A DNA stretch of 64,000 nt from UBA1479 sp040218445 (lineage in GTDB: Bacteria > Pseudomonadota > Alphaproteobacteria > Rhodospirillales > Casp-alpha2). The first letter of the stretch is position 1. Each line of letters begins with the position of its first letter. The DNA is taken from assembly GCA_040218445.1 (NCBI GenBank), contig JAVJRK010000010.1, forward strand, positions 186,001-250,000, in the 5' to 3' direction. Shown here piece by piece: positions 54,491 to 62,632 of this stretch. The position numbers were made by a program, and so were the translations under genes. Under the pieces are notes generated by a model. It made no database searches. It worked only from the letters and a program-made list of their open reading frames with translations, and had not been told where the DNA came from.

Positions 54491-55000
54491 ATGATGGGTC
54501 GGTTTTCCGGAATTGCGGGCGCCGTTGCTATGCTGGCGGCGGTTTCAAGCACCGTATTTGCAGCCTCCCCTGCCAAAACCGTCGGCTTCGTCGAGCCCGT
54601 CCTGATCCAGCCGGAAAACATCGCCGTCCGGGCCAAGGTCGATACGGGCGCCGACCATTCCTCGATCGACACATCCGACTGGGAAACGTTCGAACGTGAT
54701 GGCCAGACCTGGGTCCGCTTCACCCTGCGCCTGGACGGCGGCGAACAGAAACCCATGGAACGCCCCCTGCACCGCATGGCGACGATCATCCGGGCCGGCG
54801 CCGGCGATCATCAACGTCCCATCATCCTGATGACCCTTTGCGTGGGCGACGTCGCGCGCGAGGTTCAGGTCAACTTGGCCAAACGTCCGCGCCTGACCTA
54901 CCGCATGCTGCTGGGCGCCAGTTTTCTTTCCGGCGCCTATCTGGTGGACGTGTCGAAAACGGACATGACACAGCCGTCCTGCGCCGGGGTGAAACCATGA
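54491..55000 (+). CDS. exported retropepsin-like aspartic protease (RimB/COG4067 type)
   Basis: 169 aa from ATG 54491 with GGAGGG upstream. A signal peptide covers about 1-25 (ending VFAAS). The active-site motif is VDTGADHSS (Asp51-Thr-Gly-Ala54), typical of the single-domain retropepsin fold formerly called ATP-dependent zinc protease. The domain covers most of the protein; LLGASFLSGAYLVDVS is the conserved C-terminal strand. Its stop overlaps the start of the 7TM gene by 4 bases, starting a three-gene coupled module. Confidence 0.85.
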   Translation: MMGRFSGIAGAVAMLAAVSSTVFAASPAKTVGFVEPVLIQPENIAVRAKVDTGADHSSIDTSDWETFERDGQTWVRFTLRLDGGEQKPMERPLHRMATIIRAGAGDHQRPIILMTLCVGDVAREVQVNLAKRPRLTYRMLLGASFLSGAYLVDVSKTDMTQPSCAGVKP

Positions 55001-56526
55001 AAAACCGCATGGTCTATCTGTTGGCGGCATTTCTGGCTGCCACGGGACTGGCGCTGTTCGCCTATAAGGTGGTTGCCCTGGAATTCCCGTTAAGCCCCGA
55101 CGACGCCCCCGATAATTGGGAGGTCGAAGCCCGCGTCACCTTTACCGCCGTGGACGGCCCGGCAACCGTGCGCCTGTTCGTGCCGCGCAGCACGCGCAAC
55201 CACACGGTGTTGGATCAAAGCTTCGTTTCCCGGGGATACGCCCTATCGACCGACGTCACTCCCGAAGGACGCATGGCCCGCCTGACCCGGCGCCAGGCAA
55301 AGGGGCCGCAAAGCGTCTATTTCCGCTTTCTGATCCATCGCGCCGAACCCGTGACCACACCCGCCGTGGCCGAACCAGAACCGGTCCAACCCCCGCCCTG
55401 GAAGGGTCTGCGCCTGGAAGCCGGGCGGGCAATGCTCGACCAGGTGCGCGTCGAAGCGGAAAGCCCCCTGGTGATCGCCGATGCGGTCCTGAAACGCCTG
55501 GCACAGTCCGAACCCGATGACGCCACCAAGACCCTGTTGGGCAACAGCAACGGTACGGAACGCCGTGTCACCGTCGCCGCGGCGGTGTTGCGGCTGGGTG
55601 GCATGAATGCGCGGGCGGTCCACGGCATCGCCTTGGAGGCCGGACAAAAACCCGTGCGCCTTGTCCATTGGATGGAAGTCGCCGAAGGCGGCGTCTGGCA
55701 CCGCATGACCGCCGACCCGGCCGCGCCCGGGGTTCCGGCAACCTGGTTCCCCTGGTGGCGGGGCACGGCCAAGCTGGTCCAGGTCGATGGCGGCGGCACG
55801 CCCAAGGTGCGGATCACGGTGGAACGGGCCGCCGACCGGTCGATCGTCGATACTCTGGGCGCGGCCAACACCCAATCCAAGAATCTTCTGACCTCGGCCA
55901 TGGCGTCCCTGCCGCTTGAGGTTCAGCAGGTCTATCGCGTGTTGTTGGTGGTGCCCTTAGGCGTCCTGCTGCTGGTCGTGCTGCGCAACGTGATCGGGCT
56001 TAAAAGTTTCGGCACCTTCATGCCCGTGCTGATCGCCCTGGCCTTCCGGGAAACCCAGCTTCTATGGGGCATTGTCCTGTTCACCGTGATCGTCGCCATC
56101 GGCCTTGCCATCCGGCTTTGGATGGAACGGCTGCGCCTGTTGGTCGTGCCGCGCCTGGCGGCCGTGCTGATCATCGTGGTCGGCGCCATGGCGGGGCTGA
56201 GCGTGCTCAGCGCACAACTGGGGCTTGCGGGCGGACTGTCCGTGGCCCTGTTCCCCATGGTCATCCTGACCATGACGGTGGAGCGCATGTCGGTGATCTG
56301 GGACGAACGCGGCCCGCGCGACGCCATGCAGCAGGGTGTGGGCAGCCTGGTCGTGGCGACCGCCTGTTATCTGCTGATCAGCCATCCCATGACCGAACAT
56401 CTGTTCTTCCAGTTCCCGGAACTGCTGATGGTGGTGCTGGCGGCGGTCTTGCTGCTGGGCCGCTATTCGGGATACCGGCTGACGGAACTGTACCGGTTCA
56501 AACCCTTGTCCGGCGGCGGTGCCTGA
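54997..56526 (+). CDS. inactive transglutaminase fused to 7TM domain
   Basis: 509 aa from ATG 54997. It has one N-terminal membrane helix (about 5-25), an extracytoplasmic region with a transglutaminase-like fold (about 140-290; LRLGGMNARAVHGI aligns with the usual region after the catalytic Cys), and seven predicted helices (about 312-495). The catalytic cysteine is absent; the only Cys of the protein is in a membrane helix. This fits the family described as seven-transmembrane domains fused to an inactive transglutaminase. The function is unknown. It is coupled with the retropepsin gene and the ATP-grasp gene. Confidence 0.85.
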   Translation: MKNRMVYLLAAFLAATGLALFAYKVVALEFPLSPDDAPDNWEVEARVTFTAVDGPATVRLFVPRSTRNHTVLDQSFVSRGYALSTDVTPEGRMARLTRRQAKGPQSVYFRFLIHRAEPVTTPAVAEPEPVQPPPWKGLRLEAGRAMLDQVRVEAESPLVIADAVLKRLAQSEPDDATKTLLGNSNGTERRVTVAAAVLRLGGMNARAVHGIALEAGQKPVRLVHWMEVAEGGVWHRMTADPAAPGVPATWFPWWRGTAKLVQVDGGGTPKVRITVERAADRSIVDTLGAANTQSKNLLTSAMASLPLEVQQVYRVLLVVPLGVLLLVVLRNVIGLKSFGTFMPVLIALAFRETQLLWGIVLFTVIVAIGLAIRLWMERLRLLVVPRLAAVLIIVVGAMAGLSVLSAQLGLAGGLSVALFPMVILTMTVERMSVIWDERGPRDAMQQGVGSLVVATACYLLISHPMTEHLFFQFPELLMVVLAAVLLLGRYSGYRLTELYRFKPLSGGGA

Positions 56527-56527
56527 A

Positions 56528-57511
56528 ATGCAGATCGTCGACCTGTACCGGCGTTTGCGCTCCAACGGCGTGTTGGGACTTAACTGGCGGAACGCGGAAT
56601 TCCAACTGGTCCACAACCGGCGCAAGTTCTTCCCCCTGGTCGATGATAAGTTGAAATCCAAACGCTTGGCCCAGGATGCCGGGATCGAAGTGCCCGAATT
56701 GTTCGGCGTGATCGAATATCCGCACGAAGTCCGCACCTTCGAACATATCGTGCGGGACCGCGACGACTTCGTCGTCAAACCCGCCGAAGGCAGCGGCGGC
56801 GACGGCATTCTGGTGGTCATGGGGCGCGACGGCGGCGCCTTCCGTCTGGCCAACGGGACCGTCATGACATCCGATGAAATGCGGTTTCACATCAACAACA
56901 TCCTGGCCGGGACATTTTCTCTGGGCGGGCAGCCGGACAAGGCCCTGATCGAATACCGCATCCGGTTCGATCCCATCTTCGACCGCATCGCCTTTCAGGG
57001 CGTGCCCGACATCCGCATCATCGTGTTCTACGGCGTGCCGGTGATGGCCATGACACGTCTGCCGACCGAGGAATCATCGGGCAAGGCGAACCTGCACCAA
57101 GGTGCGATCGGCGCCGGCATCGACATGACCACGGGCAAGACCCTGAACGCCGTATGGCATGACCGCATCATCACCCAGCACCCGGATACGGGGGCCGCGG
57201 TTTCCGGCGTGCAAATCCCCCATTGGGACCGGCTGCTGCACCATGCGGCGCGGTCGTTCGAATTGACCCATCTGGGCTATCAAGGGATCGACATGGTGCT
57301 GGATTCCGAACGCGGGCCGGTCATGCTGGAGTTGAATGCCCGCCCGGGGTTGAGCATTCAGATCGCCAACGGCGAAGGACTGGGCCTGCGTCTGGCCAAG
57401 ATCGAAGCCTGCCTGCGTGATGCGCCGCAAAGCTTAGAGTCGGCGGAACAGCGGGTTCGTTTCACATTGAAAAATTTCCCGCCCCGCCCCGTCGCCCGCA
57501 CGGATGCCTGA
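56528..57511 (+). CDS. RimK-related ATP-grasp ligase (alpha-L-glutamate ligase-like)
   Basis: 327 aa from ATG 56528; a GTG at 56519 would add three residues. The ATP-grasp core includes VVKPAEGSGGDGILVV, IEYRIRFDP, and the Mg-binding VMLELNARPGLSIQIAN. RimK-type enzymes join an amino acid, often glutamate, to a carboxylate of a protein or small molecule. The substrate is unknown. It starts one base after the 7TM stop; together with the retropepsin this suggests a ligate-and-trim system for a peptide tag at the envelope. Confidence 0.87.
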   Translation: MQIVDLYRRLRSNGVLGLNWRNAEFQLVHNRRKFFPLVDDKLKSKRLAQDAGIEVPELFGVIEYPHEVRTFEHIVRDRDDFVVKPAEGSGGDGILVVMGRDGGAFRLANGTVMTSDEMRFHINNILAGTFSLGGQPDKALIEYRIRFDPIFDRIAFQGVPDIRIIVFYGVPVMAMTRLPTEESSGKANLHQGAIGAGIDMTTGKTLNAVWHDRIITQHPDTGAAVSGVQIPHWDRLLHHAARSFELTHLGYQGIDMVLDSERGPVMLELNARPGLSIQIANGEGLGLRLAKIEACLRDAPQSLESAEQRVRFTLKNFPPRPVARTDA

Positions 57512-57565
57512 CGGCCGGCTCATCCCACAAAGCCGCCTCCTTGAAAATCACCTACTTGGAAATCG

Positions 57566-58252
57566 CTACTTGGGCGTTTCGATGGCCTCGCGCCGGCGCA
57601 CTAGAATCAGCTTCCCCTTATAGGAAATGCGGTCTTCCATCAGCAGCGCCGTGCCGTACTCGGGCACGTACCAGGCGTTGATTTCGACCAAATCCCATTT
57701 CATGGATTTCGGCCCTTCAAGCACCTTTTGCGAAATATCGATCAGGTGGGCGGTGAATTCACCCGCCGGCAGTTTAAGGGCCTTGGAGCCCCGCACACAG
57801 AACGACGACTGCAGTTTCATCACCGATTTGCCGTCTTTTTTGCCTTCGACGACGTAATCGGCCTCATTGCCCTGTTTCAAGGGCCACAGTTTGTCGTATT
57901 CGGGCATATCGAAATCGAATTGCCAGCCGCCGCCGCTGGCGGTGCGGGCAAAGGCACGATAAAGGGTGACGTCCTGAATGGGCCCCTTGCCCTGGATCGG
58001 CTCCCGGAACCAGCGCACCTTGTCGCCCGAAATGGACTTCACCCGATAGCGTTGATGGGTCACGTCCGGCGTCTTGGAATCGGGATTATGGGTGATCTTG
58101 AAGATAAAATTGGCGCCTTCGGCGGGCGATGCATAAGGGATCGTCGCTACGTCGCTTTTCGAGGCGATGCACGCCGCCGCCCATGCGCCCGACGGCGCAC
58201 AGATTACCACCGCAAAGATACCCGCAAATACAGTGAGACGGGACAGGCCCAT
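57566..58252 (-). CDS. exported protein of unknown function
   Basis: 228 aa from ATG 58252, preceded by GGGAG; the open frame upstream is not supported. A signal peptide covers about residues 1-25 (VVICAPSGAWAAA). The mature part is soluble with beta-rich segments (QRYRVKSISGDKVRWF, LLMEDRISYKGKLILVRRR) and one Cys near the middle. I cannot assign a family. It converges with the ATP-grasp gene and diverges from the MscS gene. Confidence 0.68.
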   Translation of the reverse strand: MGLSRLTVFAGIFAVVICAPSGAWAAACIASKSDVATIPYASPAEGANFIFKITHNPDSKTPDVTHQRYRVKSISGDKVRWFREPIQGKGPIQDVTLYRAFARTASGGGWQFDFDMPEYDKLWPLKQGNEADYVVEGKKDGKSVMKLQSSFCVRGSKALKLPAGEFTAHLIDISQKVLEGPKSMKWDLVEINAWYVPEYGTALLMEDRISYKGKLILVRRREAIETPK

Positions 58253-58348
58253 TAAGCTCCCCTTGGCTGCCTTCCGGAAAATTGGCCCTGCTCTCGTCCC
58301 CGAGAAACAGATTTCTATCGCCATTAGTCTAGTCAAGCAGGGCCAACA

Positions 58349-58354
58349 TACAAT
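58349..58354 (+). promoter_or_regulatory. -10-like TACAAT directly before the MscS gene
   Basis: TACAAT ends 11 bases before ATG 58366. There is no Shine-Dalgarno-like purine run between them, so transcription from here would give a leaderless or nearly leaderless mRNA. The -35 is weak. Confidence 0.3.
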
Positions 58355-58365
58355 AAACAACTGAT

Positions 58366-59517
58366 ATGAATGACCTAGCTGAGTTCTGGAATCTCGTCGT
58401 AGACGTCTGGCAGCACGGTGTCGGGGGTGTGGATGTGGGTCGCATGGCGGCGGCATTCGGCATTTTCGTCCTGTTCCTCTTGCTGCGTGGACTACTGACC
58501 CGGTTCCTCATGGCCTGGCTGCGCATGTTCACCAAGCGCACGCCCTGGACCTTGGACGATCATATTCTGGGAGCCATCGAGCCGCCCGTACGTTTCGTGC
58601 CCATCGTCATGGGCCTGTTTTTCGGATTCCAAATATTGGAATTGGAAGGCACGGCCGCGATCATGACCTCCAACCTGGTGCGGGCACTGATCGCGTTCAC
58701 CATTTTCTGGGCACTTTACCGCGCGATCACACCGCTTAGTGTCTTGCTGCACCGATTGAACAGTATTTTCTCTGACGAACTGGTGGAATGGCTGACGCGT
58801 GCGATCCGTGTGCTGGTGTTCATCATCGGGGCGGCTGCCGTGCTGGAAATCTGGGGCATCAAGGTCGGGCCGATCATCGCCGGCTTCGGCCTGATCGGTG
58901 TCGCCGTGGCCTTGGGCGCGCAGGATCTGTTCAAGAACCTGATCGCGGGCCTGCTGATTTTGGCGGAAAAAAGGTTCCACAAGGGGGATTGGATCAACGT
59001 CGATGGCGTGGTCGAAGGCCATGTGGAAGCCATCGGGTTCCGCTCCACCATGGTCCGCCGGTTCGACAAGGCGCCGGTGATGGTCCCCAATTCGCAGCTT
59101 TCCGATACGGCGGTGATCAATTTCACGGCAATGACCCATCGCCGCATCAAATGGCTGATCGGTGTCGAATACCGCACCACCGTCGACCAATTGCGCCAAA
59201 TCCGCGATGCCGTCGCCGCCTATATCGAAGAAACCCCGGAGTTCGCGCCCTCGACCGAGGTGTCGACCTTCGTGCGTGTCGACAGTTTCGGCGATTCCTC
59301 CATCAACATTCTGGTCTATTGCTTCACCCTGACCACGAAATGGGGCGAGTATCTGGAGATCAAGGAACGCCTAGCCTATCGCATCAAGGACATCGTCGAA
59401 GGTGCCGGCACGGGCTTTGCCTTCCCCAGCCAATCGATTTATGTGGAAAGCCTGCCGGGCGACGATGCGCCCGAAATATTTCAGCCGCCGGGCCCCGGCC
59501 CCGCCGAGCCCCGTTGA
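58366..59517 (+). CDS. MscS-family mechanosensitive ion channel
   Basis: 383 aa. Four hydrophobic helices are followed by the pore helix and beta domain: IIAGFGLIGVAVALGAQDLF (TM3-like), LIAGLLILAEKRFHKGDWI, then the MscS beta domain and the C-terminal alpha/beta domain (FVRVDSFGDSSINILVYCFT). It opens under membrane tension. The start is ATG 58366, without a ribosome-binding site. Confidence 0.92.
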   Translation: MNDLAEFWNLVVDVWQHGVGGVDVGRMAAAFGIFVLFLLLRGLLTRFLMAWLRMFTKRTPWTLDDHILGAIEPPVRFVPIVMGLFFGFQILELEGTAAIMTSNLVRALIAFTIFWALYRAITPLSVLLHRLNSIFSDELVEWLTRAIRVLVFIIGAAAVLEIWGIKVGPIIAGFGLIGVAVALGAQDLFKNLIAGLLILAEKRFHKGDWINVDGVVEGHVEAIGFRSTMVRRFDKAPVMVPNSQLSDTAVINFTAMTHRRIKWLIGVEYRTTVDQLRQIRDAVAAYIEETPEFAPSTEVSTFVRVDSFGDSSINILVYCFTLTTKWGEYLEIKERLAYRIKDIVEGAGTGFAFPSQSIYVESLPGDDAPEIFQPPGPGPAEPR

Positions 59518-59571
59518 ACACAACCGCCGGAACGCCGGTTGACGACACAATCCAAGGGAGGACCCGAAATC

Positions 59572-59910
59572 ATGGGCATCACCATTTATCACAACCCGAA
59601 ATGCAGCAAATCCCGCCAAACCCTTCAATTACTGGAAGACAAGGGCGTGACCCCGGATATCGTCCTGTATCTGGACACGCCGCCCTCGCCGGACGAAATG
59701 AAGGACTTGCTGAAAAAGCTGGGCAAGCGTGCCGCCGACATCCTGCGCAAGGCCGAGGCCAAGGAAGCGGGATTGTCCGCGGACATGGATGAGGACGCCC
59801 TGATCAAGGGCATGATCGCCAATCCCCGATGCATCGAACGACCGATCGTGGTCAAGGGGGCCAAGGCCGTTCTGGGACGGCCGCCGGAGAACGTTCTCGA
59901 CCTAGTCTGA
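59572..59910 (+). CDS. arsC: ArsC-family reductase (arsenate reductase, glutaredoxin type)
   Basis: 112 aa. Cys11 in YHNPKCSKSRQTL is the active-site cysteine; the C-terminal IERPIVVKGAKAVLGRPPENV holds the conserved Arg. Such proteins reduce arsenate with glutathione and glutaredoxin, but many (YfgD/Spx-like) have other roles, and no ars operon is present. ATG 59572 has GGGAGGA upstream. A 221-base gap follows, containing small inverted repeats (for example CAGGTC/GACCTG near 60028-60047) but no gene. Confidence 0.88.
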   Translation: MGITIYHNPKCSKSRQTLQLLEDKGVTPDIVLYLDTPPSPDEMKDLLKKLGKRAADILRKAEAKEAGLSADMDEDALIKGMIANPRCIERPIVVKGAKAVLGRPPENVLDLV

Positions 59911-60131
59911 ACCGGACCTGACAATCCGGATGAATAGGCGAGTTTTAGTTTAATCTTCGTAGGTTACGGGACTTGCGGTTCGGCGGTGGACACTTCAATA
60001 TGTGCCCGCGAGGGGAGATTGAATTCAGGTCGACTCCCTGACCTGCTCAAAGATCACCGAAAACGGGACAGAGCGGGCCAGGCGAACTCAATCGACGGCG
60101 GGCATGGAACCGCCGACACCGTGGAGGTTTA

Positions 60132-61589
60132 ATGGCCGCCGACGACCACGTTACCCCGGAACAATCTCCGGTCGACGTTGACGATGCCCGCGCCGTCTGG
60201 GAATCCCTTCCCGAGGAAGAGCGGACAGCCTTGCGCGACCGCGAAGCCGCGCGCCTGTTCGCAATCGGGTCCGACCATCAACGGAACGGGCGCCTGGAAG
60301 AGGCAATTCCCGAGTACACCCGCGCCCTCGGCCTTAATCCCAACCTCGCCGAAGCCTATAACAACCTGGGCGTGGTGCTGCGCGCGACCGGCCGCCCCGA
60401 AGCAGCCGTTTCCTGTTATCGCCGCGCCATCGCGCTGAAACCGCGCAACGCGTCATCTCATTCCAACCTGGGCAACGTCCTGCGTGATCTGGGCCGTTTC
60501 GAGGCCGCCGTGGCCAGCCATCAGCAGGCCGTACATCTGGATCCGAAAAACGCCGACACCCTGCATAACCTGGGCGTGGCCCTGCGCGACCTGGGCCGCC
60601 GCGACCAGTCCCTCGATTGTTTCGAGCGCGCATTGGACAACAACCCCGCCCACGTCCCCAGCCAGCTGGACCGTGGCCGGTCCCTGCTTTTGGCGGGCGA
60701 GTACGCCGCCGGCTTCAAGGACCTTGAAGCCCGCTTTCAGATGCGCCGATTCCGCCTGCGCGGCATGGACACCCCGCGCTGGGACGGTAGCAAGGCCAAG
60801 GGCAAGACGGTCCTGGTGTCTTGCGAAGGCACATTGGGCGACATCATCCAGTTCGTTCGCTATATCCCGCTGATCAAACAGCAGGGGGCCAACGTGGTAT
60901 TGGAAGCCCCTGCTGTCCTGGCTGATCTGTTGGCCACCGTTTCGGGCGCCGACAAGGTCATCGTTCAGGGGGCGGACCTGCCCAAATTCGACATGCACGC
61001 GCCGCTGCTGTCCCTGGCCTCGATCTTCAAGACCACCGCCGGCAAGGTTCCCGCGGACACGCCGTATCTGACGCCCCCCGATCCGGGTGCCTTTCGCCTG
61101 CCGCCCGGCGGCAACATCCTGAAGGTCGGCATCGCCTGGGCCGACGAACGCCCCGCGACACATACCACACCCACACCGGGGCTCAGGCCGTTTCTGGAAC
61201 TGGCGGGATTGGCCGGGGTCACCTTGTTCGGGCTGCAGACGGGCCCGGCGGCGGGCGGCCTGAACAGCGAAGGAACGGAAGCCCTGATCATCGATCTGAC
61301 GCGCCGCGCCGGCGGCCTGGCAGGTCTAGCCGCCTATATCGATCAAATGGATATCGTGATCGCGGTCGACGGCGCCGTCGCCCATTTGGCCGGTGCCTTG
61401 GGCAAGGAAACCTGGGTCATCGCACCGGTTTCTCCCGATTGGCGCTGGGGCACGTCCGGGGACACAACGCCCTGGTATCCAAGCGTGCGCGTGCTGCGCG
61501 CCGAACGGCGGGCGGACTGGCAGGGATTGCTGGATCAAACCCGGCGCGACCTGCGGGCCCGGGTGCGGCGCGGGAATAACGGAACCTAG
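60132..61589 (+). CDS. TPR protein with GT9-like glycosyltransferase domain (second copy)
   Basis: 485 aa. Residues about 40-210 contain clear 34-residue TPRs (AIPEYTRALGLNPNLAEAYN, AVSCYRRAIALKPRNASSHS, AVASHQQAVHLDPKNADTLH). The C-terminal half repeats the features of the protein at 36045: VSCEGTLGDIIQFVRYIPLI, VGIAWADERP, and IAVDGAVAHLAGALGKETWVIAP, including the final DWRWG...TPWYPSVRV block. The acceptor is unknown. GGAGG precedes ATG 60132. Its stop overlaps that of the convergent PagL-like gene by 4 bases. Confidence 0.85.
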   Translation: MAADDHVTPEQSPVDVDDARAVWESLPEEERTALRDREAARLFAIGSDHQRNGRLEEAIPEYTRALGLNPNLAEAYNNLGVVLRATGRPEAAVSCYRRAIALKPRNASSHSNLGNVLRDLGRFEAAVASHQQAVHLDPKNADTLHNLGVALRDLGRRDQSLDCFERALDNNPAHVPSQLDRGRSLLLAGEYAAGFKDLEARFQMRRFRLRGMDTPRWDGSKAKGKTVLVSCEGTLGDIIQFVRYIPLIKQQGANVVLEAPAVLADLLATVSGADKVIVQGADLPKFDMHAPLLSLASIFKTTAGKVPADTPYLTPPDPGAFRLPPGGNILKVGIAWADERPATHTTPTPGLRPFLELAGLAGVTLFGLQTGPAAGGLNSEGTEALIIDLTRRAGGLAGLAAYIDQMDIVIAVDGAVAHLAGALGKETWVIAPVSPDWRWGTSGDTTPWYPSVRVLRAERRADWQGLLDQTRRDLRARVRRGNNGT

Positions 61590-62458
61590 AAGCGGTAGCT
61601 GTAGCGCAACCCGATGTTTTCCAGGCCTTCGTTGTAATCACAGATTTTGGCGTTGGAAATATGGTCGAACACGGCCGCGATTTTGTGGTGCTCGGTCAAC
61701 TGCCAGCCCAAGGTCAGGGATTCACGGAACAGCAGATGGCAGCCCAGGTCCTTCTTGTCGACGGCTCCTGAATCCGTCTCGCCGTCGTGATAGGCGCCGC
61801 CGACGCTGATCCCGGCGAACAACCCCTTCCACAGATTCCATTCATAACTCAGCCCCAGAAACACTTGGCTGGTGTCGCCGGCCGAATTGATGTTGGCGCC
61901 AATATGGGGTTCCGGCGACCAGATGATGTCGAGGAATTCAGGCGACTTGAAGCGAATTTCGATATGCCCGTCGTAGCCGTCTTCCTTTGAATTGGAAAAC
62001 GGGCCCTCGTCATGCAAAAGCGCACCGATCGACACTTCCGCCAGGATACCGCCCAGGGGATTGCCGCGCGAACTGGCGCGGGCACCGCGTTCCGTGCCGC
62101 CGGGCCAAAGCGGGCCGGTCTTGGCCGACGAACGCATGACCGGCGCGGGGGCTACGGCGGGTGCCGGGGCGGATACAGGCTGCGCCTGCGGTCGATAGGC
62201 CGGACGCGCCGGATACGGGGCGGGCCGCACAGGCTGCGGTGCATAGACCGGTTGTGGCGCACGGCCGGCTGCGGGCTGCCCGGCGCTCGGTTGCGCCTGC
62301 GGGCGGTCCCATTGTTGGGCTGGGGCGTTCAGGCCCCTGATTTTGCCCATCAACAAGCGAATGTCGTAGCCCGTCGCCACGCTATTGGCATCGGCGCCGG
62401 AAATCGGCAGTAGGCTGAACCCAATCACCCAGCACAACGTTTTGATATAATTAGACAA
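61586..62458 (-). CDS. PagL-like lipid A 3-O-deacylase with proline-rich linker
   Basis: 290 aa. A signal peptide (about 1-24) is followed by a Pro/Ala/Gln-rich segment (about 48-108) and an eight-stranded outer-membrane barrel (about 135-290) ending in YSYRF with C-terminal Phe. His266, Ser268 and Glu280 have the spacing of the PagL catalytic triad, and Asn269 follows Ser268 as in HxSN. PagL removes a 3-O acyl chain of lipid A at the outer membrane. The linker is not part of the known PagL fold. Confidence 0.83.
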   Translation of the reverse strand: MSNYIKTLCWVIGFSLLPISGADANSVATGYDIRLLMGKIRGLNAPAQQWDRPQAQPSAGQPAAGRAPQPVYAPQPVRPAPYPARPAYRPQAQPVSAPAPAVAPAPVMRSSAKTGPLWPGGTERGARASSRGNPLGGILAEVSIGALLHDEGPFSNSKEDGYDGHIEIRFKSPEFLDIIWSPEPHIGANINSAGDTSQVFLGLSYEWNLWKGLFAGISVGGAYHDGETDSGAVDKKDLGCHLLFRESLTLGWQLTEHHKIAAVFDHISNAKICDYNEGLENIGLRYSYRF

Positions 62459-62632
62459 ATTTCCCTCGCACCCTCATGAGTGCCGGTCCCGCACCCCTTG
62501 TCCCCAGTCGGTGACCCGGCATAAGGAAGCAAAAGCGCCTTAAACAAGGGTAAACCTTCTTTCTGTTTAATGGACAGGACGGCAATCGTCCAGCATCGCG
62601 GTCTGCGCGGGAACGGACATCAAGCCGATAAA

